Source: Vicingus sp036171675
GTDB lineage: Bacteria; Bacteroidota; Bacteroidia; Flavobacteriales_E; Vicingaceae
Direction: 5' to 3'
Assembly (NCBI GenBank): GCA_036171675.1
Contig: JAVHRO010000106.1
Coordinates: 1 to 37,526 of the forward strand
DNA: 37,526 bases
Below are positions 17,463 to 23,846 of this stretch, piece after piece; position 1 is the stretch's first letter, and each line of letters starts with the position of its first letter. A model generated the notes under the pieces. That model searched no databases. It was not told the DNA's origin and saw nothing but the letters and a program-made list of their open reading frames with translations. The translations under genes were made by a program, and so were the position numbers.

Positions 17463-18575
17463 TTGAATCACCATCAATACATTCAACAAAAACTCGATAA
17501 ACGAAAACAAGAAAATGCCTTTCGTGAATTAAAAATTAATCCTCATTTAGTTGATTTTTGTTCGAACGATTATTTAGGTTTCGCCAAAGAATCTGCAATT
17601 CATAAAGCCGAAAACAATTTGTTGAATTATGGTGCAACTGGCTCTCGGTTAATTTCGGGCAACCATGTTATTATTGAAGATGTGGAGTACTATCTGGCTC
17701 ATTTTTATGATTCAGAAGCTGCTTTAATTTTCAATTCAGGTTACAATGCAAATGTGGGTTTGTTTCAATGCTTACCGCAACGCACCGACACCATTATTTA
17801 TGATGAGTACATTCATGCTTCCATTCGTGATGGAATAAAATTGAGTAATGCAAAAAACTTTTCATTTGAACACAACAATATTAACTCATTAATTGACAAA
17901 CTAAAACAAACAACAGGATTGGTTTATGTAGTGGTCGAATCCATTTACTCTATGGATGGTGATACTGCCCCTTTGATTGAAATTGCTAAAATTTGTAAAA
18001 AACATAATGCTGCATTAATTGTAGATGAAGCACATGCAGTAGGTATTTTTGGAAATGGAAAAGGACTTGTTGCTGAATTAAATCTAGAGAAAGAAGTTTT
18101 TGCAAGAATTGTCACTTTTGGCAAAGCATACGGAGCTCATGGTGCTGCAGTACTTGGAAGTAATATTTTAAGAGATTACTTAATCAATTACTCCCGTTCG
18201 TTTATTTATACCACTGCCCTACCCTTGTCCAGTATTTTAACCATTAAAAATGCACACGAATTCATACTTCAAAATTTAACACGAATTAATGAATTAAAAG
18301 AATTGATTGAATACTTTAGAAATTCAACTTTAAACTTTCAACTTTCAACTTTAAACTCGTTTAGTGCAATTCAATGCATAATAGTTCCAGGCAACAATGA
18401 AGTAAAAAAGTTGGCTACGGCAATTGAAAAACAAGGCTTAGATGTTCGTCCAATTTTATCTCCAACGGTTCCAAAAGGCAAAGAACGATTAAGGATTTGT
18501 TTACATAGCTTTAATTCCAAAGAACAAATCGACAAATTAATCCCCCTCCTAACCTCCCCAAAGGGGAGGAACTGA
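17463..18575 (+). CDS. bioF: 8-amino-7-oxononanoate synthase (BioF)
   Basis: A 370-residue PLP enzyme of the alpha-oxoamine synthase family that condenses pimeloyl-ACP/CoA with alanine in biotin synthesis. Seen: FCSNDYLGFA (about 36-45), GATGSRLISGN (about 59-69), SGYNANVGLF, EAHAVGIFG with the PLP-contacting Asp-Glu-Ala-His and the PLP Lys221 in TFGKAYGAHG. The start is TTG at 17463; no in-frame ATG precedes it. Two oddities: residues near 290-300 are encoded by five tandem heptanucleotides (18323-18357), and the last residues, LTSPKGRN, are encoded by a GC-rich palindromic repeat (18553-18569). bioD follows 115 bp downstream with its own promoter. Confidence 0.93.
   Translation: MNHHQYIQQKLDKRKQENAFRELKINPHLVDFCSNDYLGFAKESAIHKAENNLLNYGATGSRLISGNHVIIEDVEYYLAHFYDSEAALIFNSGYNANVGLFQCLPQRTDTIIYDEYIHASIRDGIKLSNAKNFSFEHNNINSLIDKLKQTTGLVYVVVESIYSMDGDTAPLIEIAKICKKHNAALIVDEAHAVGIFGNGKGLVAELNLEKEVFARIVTFGKAYGAHGAAVLGSNILRDYLINYSRSFIYTTALPLSSILTIKNAHEFILQNLTRINELKELIEYFRNSTLNFQLSTLNSFSAIQCIIVPGNNEVKKLATAIEKQGLDVRPILSPTVPKGKERLRICLHSFNSKEQIDKLIPLLTSPKGRN
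18323..18357 (+). repeat. five tandem heptanucleotides TTMAACT inside bioF
   Basis: The 35 bp read as five perfect units of TTCAACT or TTAAACT. Seven is not a multiple of three, so the repeat reads through different codons in each unit and encodes a Ser/Thr/Leu/Asn-rich stretch. Related AGTTnAA units on the complementary strand sense occur in bioD and mqnD. Confidence 0.8.
18553..18569. repeat. GC-rich palindromic repeat at the 3' end of bioF
   Basis: CCTCCCC, loop AAA, GGGGAGG: a 7-bp all-perfect stem, very GC-rich for this DNA. It resembles a widely dispersed Bacteroidota repeat with the core CCTCCCCAAAGGGGAGG. It codes for the C-terminal TSPKGR of BioF and sits 11 nt before a run of five T (18581-18585), so it may also work as a weak terminator. 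Confidence 0.65.
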
Positions 18576-18611
18576 ATATCTTTTTACTTTACACCTCTTC
18601 AATAAAAAGAG

Positions 18612-18642
18612 TTGTAATACAATTAAACCTTAATTACTTTTG
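18612..18642 (+). promoter_or_regulatory. bioD promoter (TTG - N20 - TACTTTTG)
   Basis: A -33 TTG at 18612-18614 and an exact -7 box TACTTTTG at 18635-18642, separated by 20 nt, match the Bacteroidota promoter consensus (spacing 17-23). Transcription should start near 18646, which rules out the in-frame TTG at 18640 as a start codon. Confidence 0.7.
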
Positions 18643-18690
18643 AGTAAAATAAACAAGTATTCCCTTCTGGAAGATTTAGATGGGCAACAT

Positions 18691-19296
18691 ATGAACTACT
18701 TTATAACAGGAATAGGTACCAACGTTGGTAAGACCATAGTTTCAGCCATTCTAACCGAAGCGTTAGAAGCAGATTATTGGAAACCCATACAAGCAGGAGG
18801 TTTAGAAAATTCTGACAGCCTGAAGGTGAAAAATTTAATTACCAACACAAAAAGCAAAATACACCCCGAAACGTATCGATTAAATAATGCGATGTCGCCA
18901 CATGCAGCTGCTAAATTGGATAACATTACCATTGATTTAGAAAAGATAGTACTACCAAAAACCAGCAACAATCTAATTATTGAAGGAGCTGGAGGATTAA
19001 TGGTTCCACTAAATAACAAGGACTTACTTATTGATTTAATTAAAAAGCTCGATGTTGAAGTTATTCTTGTTTCTCAAAACTATTTGGGTAGCATTAATCA
19101 CACACTGCTTAGTTTAGAAAGTTTAAAAGTTAGAAAGTTAAAAGTAAAAGGGATTATTTTTAATGGGGAAGAAAACAATGAAACTGAACATTACATCTTA
19201 AACTATTCAGGCATCAACTATTTAGGTAGAATTGATGAACAAAAAACCATCAACAAAGAATTAGTTTTAAGCTACAGAAACACCTTCAACTTTTAA
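18691..19296 (+). CDS. bioD: dethiobiotin synthetase (BioD)
   Basis: A 201-residue ATP-dependent enzyme that closes the ureido ring of dethiobiotin from 7,8-diaminononanoate and CO2. The P-loop GIGTNVGKT is at residues 6-14, the substrate Lys is in YWKPIQAG near 34, and IIEGAGGLMVPLN near 93-105 is the second conserved motif. I place the start at ATG 18691 because homologues begin just before the P-loop and because a further upstream TTG (18640) lies inside the promoter. Residues near 142-153 (SLESLKVRKLKVKG) are encoded by a degenerate AGTT-type repeat, 19111-19145. The gene ends directly against the stop of the convergent pyrophosphatase gene. bioA, bioB and bioC are not in the window. Confidence 0.92.
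   Translation: MNYFITGIGTNVGKTIVSAILTEALEADYWKPIQAGGLENSDSLKVKNLITNTKSKIHPETYRLNNAMSPHAAAKLDNITIDLEKIVLPKTSNNLIIEGAGGLMVPLNNKDLLIDLIKKLDVEVILVSQNYLGSINHTLLSLESLKVRKLKVKGIIFNGEENNETEHYILNYSGINYLGRIDEQKTINKELVLSYRNTFNF
19111..19145 (+). repeat. degenerate 7-8 nt AGTT-type repeat inside bioD
   Basis: Units such as AGTTTAGA, AAGTTTAA, AAGTTAGA and AAGTTAAA follow each other. They are the reverse-complement type of the TTMAACT units in bioF and fall in the same kind of Lys/Leu/Val-rich linker. Confidence 0.6.
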
Positions 19297-19923
19297 TTAA
19301 TCTCCAAAATGTGTAGCATAATCTAATTGGCTGGCTTTAATCACTTCTAAAGCTTCTGCCTTGTTATAAATATGCGTAATCTCAACTTTCGAAACTGAAT
19401 CTCCAGGAATACTTTTGTAGGTTAGGAAATAATGTTTCAGCCTTTTAATCAAAGATTCTGGGCATTTTTCCAAATCATCCCAAGCCCCATAAACCTCGTC
19501 ACCTTTAAGGATGGCTATAATTTTATCATCAGCCTCACCGTTATCAATCATACGAAAACCACCGATTGGAATAGCAGGCACAATAATATTACCATGAATT
19601 ATATTTCGTTCGGTTAGCACACAAATATCCAATGGATCACCATCTCCGTGAACATTTGTTTTACCAGTTTTTTGCATACAATACTCCGCAACTTTTTCAG
19701 CACAATAGGTTTGAGGTATAAAACCATACAAAGCTGGAACGATGTTAGAGAATTTTTGAGGTCTATCAACTTTTAAAAAACCTGAAGCTTTATCAATTTC
19801 ATATTTTACTGAATCAGCAGGTGTAATTTCTATAAAGGATTTGACTTCAATTGGTGCATTATCACCAATGTTTATGCCATGCCAAGGGTGCAATTGAAAC
19901 TGATTTTTTGTTGATTTTTCCAT
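19297..19923 (-). CDS. ppa: inorganic pyrophosphatase, family I
   Basis: A 208-residue soluble enzyme that hydrolyses pyrophosphate to phosphate and so drives biosynthetic reactions. The family signature DGDPLDICVL with D94, D96 and D99 is intact, preceded by YGFIPQTYC (about 66-74), with NGEADDKIIAIL (about 127-138) and a C-terminal HYFLTYKSIPG region. The N-terminus (HPWHGINIGDNAP) is the form common in Bacteroidota. It is convergent with bioD with no gap between the stop codons and divergent from mqnD with a 110-bp intergenic region. Confidence 0.93.
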   Translation of the reverse strand: MEKSTKNQFQLHPWHGINIGDNAPIEVKSFIEITPADSVKYEIDKASGFLKVDRPQKFSNIVPALYGFIPQTYCAEKVAEYCMQKTGKTNVHGDGDPLDICVLTERNIIHGNIIVPAIPIGGFRMIDNGEADDKIIAILKGDEVYGAWDDLEKCPESLIKRLKHYFLTYKSIPGDSVSKVEITHIYNKAEALEVIKASQLDYATHFGD

Positions 19924-19991
19924 CTCTATTTAACGCTAAGTTGATTTAGCAAAATACGGTGTTTTATTCCTGTCTTGGGACAATTTTTCTT

Positions 19992-19999
19992 TAATTTTG
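19992..19999 (+). promoter_or_regulatory. -7 box (TAATTTTG) of mqnD
   Basis: An exact TAnnTTTG match 34 nt before the mqnD start. A TTG lies only 14 nt upstream (19975-19977), shorter than the usual 17-23 nt. Confidence 0.45.
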
Positions 20000-20033
20000 T
20001 GTTAAATTATTTCATCACAAATTCAGAAAAATT

Positions 20034-20870
20034 TTGAATGAAAAACTTACCATAGGATTTTCACCTTGTCCCAACGATACGTTTATTTTTGACGCCCTAG
20101 TTCATCATAAAATTGATACTGAGGGGTTAGATTTTGACGTTTATCTTGGTGATGTAGAATATTTAAACCAAAAAGCATTTAACCAAGAATTAGACATTAC
20201 CAAACTAAGTTATCATGCTTATGGTTATTTAACCGAAAACTATGTGTTACTCGATGCTGGAAGTGCTTTAGGGCAAGGTTGCGGACCACTATTAGTTAAA
20301 AGTTCGAAAGTTGAAAGTTTAAAATTAGCTGATGCCAAAATTGCGATACCAGGTAAATATACCACCGCAAATTTTCTGTTGAGTATTGCCCACCCAGAAG
20401 CCACCAACAAAGTGGAAATGTTGTTTTCTGACATAGAAGATGCTGTAATTTCTGGCAACGTTGATGCTGGTTTAATTATTCACGAAAACCGATTTACGTA
20501 TAAAGATAAAGGTTTAGAAAAAATTATTGATTTAGGAGAATATTGGGAGAACACCACAGGTAATTTAATTCCGCTTGGTGGTATTGTTATCAAACGAAAT
20601 TTACCGATTGAAATCGTTCAAAAAGTAAATAAATTGCTCAGAAAAAGTATAGAATTTGCTTTCACTAATCCAGAATCTCCACTAGAATATATGAAATGTA
20701 ATGCTCAAGAAATGGACCAAAAAGTAATGATGCAACACGTTGAATTATATGTAAACAAATACTCCATTGATTTAGGCGAAGAAGGCAAATCAGCCATAAC
20801 TAAAATGTTTAACTTAGCCCAAAAAAAAGGAATTATTCCAAAAATAGAAAAAAAACTGTTTATAGATTAA
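20034..20870 (+). CDS. mqnD: 1,4-dihydroxy-6-naphthoate synthase (MqnD)
   Basis: A 278-residue enzyme of the futalosine pathway of menaquinone synthesis, converting cyclic dehypoxanthinyl futalosine to 1,4-dihydroxy-6-naphthoate. It has the periplasmic-binding-protein-like fold with the diagnostic FSPCPNDTFIFDAL near residues 9-22, ITKLSYHAYG near 55-64, GCGPLLV near 83-89 and IAIPGKYTTANFLL near 103-116. The start is TTG at 20034; a nearby ATG is out of frame. Residues between GCGPLLV and the IPGKYTTA motif (about 90-100) are encoded by AGTT-type repeats at 20294-20323. Other mqn genes are not in the window. A REP-like element begins one base after the stop codon. Confidence 0.92.
   Translation: MNEKLTIGFSPCPNDTFIFDALVHHKIDTEGLDFDVYLGDVEYLNQKAFNQELDITKLSYHAYGYLTENYVLLDAGSALGQGCGPLLVKSSKVESLKLADAKIAIPGKYTTANFLLSIAHPEATNKVEMLFSDIEDAVISGNVDAGLIIHENRFTYKDKGLEKIIDLGEYWENTTGNLIPLGGIVIKRNLPIEIVQKVNKLLRKSIEFAFTNPESPLEYMKCNAQEMDQKVMMQHVELYVNKYSIDLGEEGKSAITKMFNLAQKKGIIPKIEKKLFID
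20294..20323 (+). repeat. tandem AGTTnAA(A) repeats inside mqnD
   Basis: Four units, AGTTAAA, AGTTCGAA, AGTTGAA and AGTTTAAA, encode a Ser/Lys/Val/Leu linker between two conserved motifs. They are the reverse complement of the TTMAACT type in bioF. Confidence 0.65.
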
Positions 20871-20988
20871 TGTCATTCTGAACAATATTTTTCATCCGTC
20901 AGTTGACGGATTAGAAAAATGAAGTGATGAATCTTTTAAGTTTAACACTCAAAATAAAAAAGATACCTCGACTCCGCTCGGTATGACA
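20871..20988. repeat. REP-like element between mqnD and hldD
   Basis: The element starts TGTCATTCTGA and ends CTCGGTATGACA, so its ends are an imperfect inverted repeat. The right end, read on the minus strand, is TGTCATACCGAGCGGAGTCG followed by AGGTATCTT, a form typical of dispersed Bacteroidota repeats. An internal palindrome, TCCGTCAGTTGACGGA (20895-20910), also occurs in the MITE at 26694-26929. The element fills almost the whole gap to hldD. Confidence 0.7.
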
Positions 20989-21003
20989 ATAAAATAAAAA
21001 AAT

Positions 21004-21969
21004 ATGATAATAGTAACAGGAGCCGCAGGTTTTATTGCAAGTTGTTTAGTCCGCAAACTCAACCAAGAAGGGTATAAAGACCTTGTGTTAGTGGATGATT
21101 TTTCCAACCCAGAAAAAAATAAAAACTTTGAAGACAAAATCTTTTCTAAAAAAATAGACCGCGAAGAATTTATTCCTTGGTTGAAAGAAAACCAGCAATT
21201 GGTACAGTTCATTTTCCACATTGGAGCAAGAACCGACACCACCGAATTTGACACCAAAATATTTGACAAACTAAACCTCAATTACACTAAATCCATTTGG
21301 AACATATGTGTTAAACATGGATTGCCGTTAGTTTATGCATCCTCAGCTGCTACTTACGGTTTGGGCGAATTTGGTTATGACGACAACCATGAAGTGGTCA
21401 ACAAATTAAAACCACTCAACCCTTACGGTGATTCAAAAAACGATTTCGATAAATGGGCGTTGGCTCAAGAAAAGCAACCTTATTTCTGGGCTGGTTTAAA
21501 GTTCTTTAACGTTTACGGTCCAAATGAATACCACAAAGGAAGAATGGCTTCGGTGATTTTTCATGCGTTTAAGCAAATTAACCAAACTGGAGCAATGAAA
21601 TTGTTTGCTTCGCACAATCCAAACTTCAAGGATGGCGAACAATTGCGCGATTTTGTTTATGTAAAAGATGTGGTAAATGTCTGCCTGTTTTTGTTAGATC
21701 ACCGTAAAGATTCTGGCTTGTACAACTTAGGTTCAGGCATGGCTCGTACGTTTTTAGATTTGGTGAAAAACACCTTTAAAGCGTTGGATAAAGAACCACA
21801 AATTAGTTTTGTACCTACGCCAGAAGACATTCGCGATAAATACCAATACTTTACCGAAGCCAACATGAGTAAACTAAAAAGCATTGGTTACAACAAACCT
21901 TTTTATACTTTAGAGGAAGGTGTTGCAGACTATGTAAAAAATTACTTGGTTGGTGGGAAGTATTATTGA
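21004..21969 (+). CDS. hldD: ADP-L-glycero-D-manno-heptose 6-epimerase (HldD)
   Basis: A 321-residue enzyme of the short-chain dehydrogenase/epimerase family that makes the heptose donor for the lipopolysaccharide inner core. The NADP-binding GAAGFIAS is at residues 6-13, followed by FIFHIGARTDTTE near 76-88, the Ser/Tyr/Lys catalytic set in YASSAATYG and NPYGDSK, and the family motif GLKFFNVYGPNEYHKGRMASV near 165-185 (in two parts). The ATG at 21004 lies 16 bp after the REP-like element, so its promoter must be within or before that repeat. No other LPS genes are adjacent. Confidence 0.92.
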   Translation: MIIVTGAAGFIASCLVRKLNQEGYKDLVLVDDFSNPEKNKNFEDKIFSKKIDREEFIPWLKENQQLVQFIFHIGARTDTTEFDTKIFDKLNLNYTKSIWNICVKHGLPLVYASSAATYGLGEFGYDDNHEVVNKLKPLNPYGDSKNDFDKWALAQEKQPYFWAGLKFFNVYGPNEYHKGRMASVIFHAFKQINQTGAMKLFASHNPNFKDGEQLRDFVYVKDVVNVCLFLLDHRKDSGLYNLGSGMARTFLDLVKNTFKALDKEPQISFVPTPEDIRDKYQYFTEANMSKLKSIGYNKPFYTLEEGVADYVKNYLVGGKYY

Positions 21970-22005
21970 ATGAATATAGCCTTCTAGCTGGTTAAGAATA
22001 ATTTG

Positions 22006-22013
22006 TATCTTTG
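22006..22013 (+). promoter_or_regulatory. -7 box (TATCTTTG), leaderless promoter of the mntA-type gene
   Basis: An exact TAnnTTTG match ending 4 nt before the ATG at 22018. If it is the promoter, the mRNA starts at or next to the start codon. No good -33 TTG is seen. Confidence 0.45.
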
Positions 22014-22017
22014 GAAA

Positions 22018-22329
22018 ATGATTGATTTGATTAAAAATAATATTAAAGATTTAGAAATCATTTGTGAAAATCACAAAGTTAGGTCTTTGTATTTATTTGG
22101 TTCAGCTGCAAAAAATGAATTCAACCCAAAAAATAGCGATTTAGACTTTGTTGTTGAATTCAACAATAATATTGATCCTATTGATTTTGCTGACAACTTC
22201 TTTTCTCTTTTAGATGCTTTAAAAGATTTGTTTAAAACAGAAGTAGATCTTTTATCATACAGAGCATTAAAAAATCAAATTATGAAAGCTGAAATTGACA
22301 AATCTAAAGTTCAATTGTATGCAGCATAA
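22018..22329 (+). CDS. MntA-type minimal nucleotidyltransferase (antitoxin)
   Basis: A 103-residue nucleotidyltransferase of the MNT family. The catalytic motif reads LFGSAAKN...NSDLDFVVEF, i.e. GS followed after 11 residues by DLD. In MntA/HepT systems the MNT protein transfers AMP to a tyrosine of the HEPN toxin and so neutralises it. I use ATG 22018 as start because an upstream in-frame TTG (22003) precedes a -7 box that overlaps its first codons. The stop overlaps the start of the HEPN gene by 11 bp. The spacing GSX11DXD is one residue longer than the GSX10DXD described for MntA. Confidence 0.87.
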   Translation: MIDLIKNNIKDLEIICENHKVRSLYLFGSAAKNEFNPKNSDLDFVVEFNNNIDPIDFADNFFSLLDALKDLFKTEVDLLSYRALKNQIMKAEIDKSKVQLYAA

Positions 22330-22654
22330 TAAAATATTCAAGTATATTTTAGATATTGAATCGATTATCCATGAAATTGAAATGGTCAAAAACCTTTACA
22401 ATACTTTTGAAAAGTTCGATAACGATTTTTTGGCAAAAAGGGCTATTGAAAGACAGCTTGAAATAATTGGAGAAGCTATTAATAACATTAGAAAAATCAA
22501 CCCTAAAATTGAAATTTCGGGAGTTAAACAAATTGTTAATTTACGAAATCTCATCATTCACTCTTACGACTCGGTCGATTCTGCTATTCTTTGGGGTATT
22601 ATTCAAAAAGATATTCCTGCATTAAAAAACGAAATAATCGAATTAAAAAAATAA
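22319..22654 (+). CDS. HepT-like HEPN ribonuclease toxin (DUF86)
   Basis: A 111-residue all-helical protein of the HEPN/DUF86 family. The RNase motif is RNLIIHSY: R-x4-H-x-Y, exactly the RX4HXY form of HepT toxins, whose Tyr is the AMPylation site. The segment AIERQLEIIGEAINNI near residues 36-51 is also typical. The ATG at 22319 overlaps the antitoxin gene by 11 bp, so the pair is translationally coupled, with antitoxin first. An in-frame TTG at 22295 is a less likely start. Confidence 0.88.
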   Translation: MQHNKIFKYILDIESIIHEIEMVKNLYNTFEKFDNDFLAKRAIERQLEIIGEAINNIRKINPKIEISGVKQIVNLRNLIIHSYDSVDSAILWGIIQKDIPALKNEIIELKK

Positions 22655-22691
22655 ACCTAATTGGTTTCAGGAAAATATTATTGATTCCGAA

Positions 22692-23129
22692 ATGGAAAAA
22701 CGCGATTTTATTAAAGATGAATTAGAACGAATTGGTAGAGCCATCAGCCAATTGTTAGCCAATTTTTTGGGATTAAAAGCTGATGGAAATATTGAATTGG
22801 GAGTTGAAGCCACCAACAAACAACTTAAAGACGAATTGAATATTGATGTTGAACTCATGTTAACACTTAAACAACAGCAATTGGCCGAATACCTCGGAAA
22901 CAGAAAGCTAACACCACAACACATCGAAACACTCATCGATTATTTTTTTGAAACTGGCGATTCGTTAAAATCAATAAATGTGAATAAAGCCAAAAATTTA
23001 TTAAACAAAGGCCTAGAAATGGCGAATTTATTGGATAAAAACTCCAAAACGTACTCCATGGAACGAAAAGAAAAAGAACACCAAATTAGAGAATTGGTTA
23101 AAACGCTACCTATAAATTTATTGAATTGA
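22692..23129 (+). CDS. helical hypothetical protein
   Basis: A 145-residue soluble protein, nearly all helical, with an amphipathic N-terminus (ELERIGRAISQLLANFLGL, about 11-29) and two helical hairpins after it (ELMLTLKQQQLAEYLGN; VNKAKNLLNKGLEMANLL). The N-terminal pattern recalls the DUF6483 type, but I am not certain. It lies 37 bp after the HEPN gene on the same strand and may be co-transcribed, yet nothing links it to the toxin-antitoxin pair. Confidence 0.7.
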   Translation: MEKRDFIKDELERIGRAISQLLANFLGLKADGNIELGVEATNKQLKDELNIDVELMLTLKQQQLAEYLGNRKLTPQHIETLIDYFFETGDSLKSINVNKAKNLLNKGLEMANLLDKNSKTYSMERKEKEHQIRELVKTLPINLLN

Positions 23130-23203
23130 TTACATTCGAATACAATTCATCGTTCAAGTAAATGCATTTGTATCAATTCGGATGTTGTATGCAAGAAAAA
23201 AAA

Positions 23204-23497
23204 ATGAAATCCCTACAAAAAAATACAAAAAAAAGTTTCACATTAAGCATTTTAGCTTTTTCGTTATTAATCATTTCAATCATAATAATAAATCTTTCGA
23301 ACAAGTATGATTTACCTGCTTATATGGTTGGAATACCTTTTGCTTCTACTTGTTTATTGGGAACGATTGGTTGGATTTTCAGTTTGAGAAGTATAAAGGA
23401 AGAAAATACAGTGCAAAAGATTTTGTCACTAATTTTTAATAGCTTTCTTGTGTTGATGTTGATTGCATTTATATTGGGAGATTTGTCAAACAGTTAA
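23204..23497 (+). CDS. small integral membrane protein
   Basis: A 97-residue protein with a basic N-terminus (KSLQKNTKKS) and three hydrophobic segments at about 12-30, 42-62 and 74-92. The start is set at ATG 23204; an in-frame ATG at 23162 would add 14 residues (with CC) that look like leader sequence. No recognised family. It is the last gene before a 349-bp repeat-filled intergenic region. Confidence 0.6.
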   Translation: MKSLQKNTKKSFTLSILAFSLLIISIIIINLSNKYDLPAYMVGIPFASTCLLGTIGWIFSLRSIKEENTVQKILSLIFNSFLVLMLIAFILGDLSNS

Positions 23498-23590
23498 TTT
23501 AGCCCATTTACCCATTAACTAATGCAAGTTTATTAAAGCGTTACTTGTTCCAACAATGTAAGATTTAGTGTATTTGAAATTTGGCAATTT

Positions 23591-23775
23591 AACCAAAAGG
23601 TACTTCACTTCATTTTACACCAAGAAAACCAAACCATTTGTCATCTCGACCTTGTGGAGAGATCTTGTAACTAATTTACCTTATCGTTGCTTTGTAAGAA
23701 GATTTCTCGACTTCACTTCGTTTCGCTCGAAATGACAAAAAAAAACCAAAAGGTACTTCACTTCATTTTACACCA
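23591..23775. repeat. 32-bp direct repeat flanking a REP-like element
   Basis: The same 32 bp occurs at 23591-23622 and 23744-23775, starting AACCAAAAGGTACTTCACTT and ending in TTTTACACCA, with a period of 153 bp. The bases on either side differ, so the identity is exactly 32 bp. A REP-like inverted repeat lies between the copies. The region (23498-23846) has no gene. Confidence 0.85.
23639..23737. repeat. REP-like imperfect inverted repeat
   Basis: The left end is TGTCATCTCGACC and the right end GCTCGAAATGACA, which are near-reverse complements; GAGAGATCT and AGATTTCTC lie inside. It is of the same family as the element at 20871-20988 (shared end form TGTCATnnCGA and AGATnnCTCGAC). Such elements are often mobilised by RAYT transposases; none is encoded here. 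Confidence 0.7.
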
Positions 23776-23818
23776 CGCAAAAGGCGTGGGTAAAATTTTG
23801 TTCAGTATGACAATTGAA

Positions 23819-23846
23819 GACTGAATACTGCCGACTGAAAACTGGC
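23819..23846. repeat. heptanucleotide repeat next to the mutS stop codon
   Basis: Four 7-nt units, GACTGAA, TACTGCC, GACTGAA and AACTGGC, run directly up to the mutS stop codon. This GACTGAA-type repeat is of the same period as the TTMAACT repeat in bioF but of different sequence. Confidence 0.65.

Noticed and set aside
23591..23775. Direct repeats as the start of a CRISPR array
   Set aside because: Only two copies with a 121-bp spacing filled by a REP-like inverted repeat, and no cas genes in the window.
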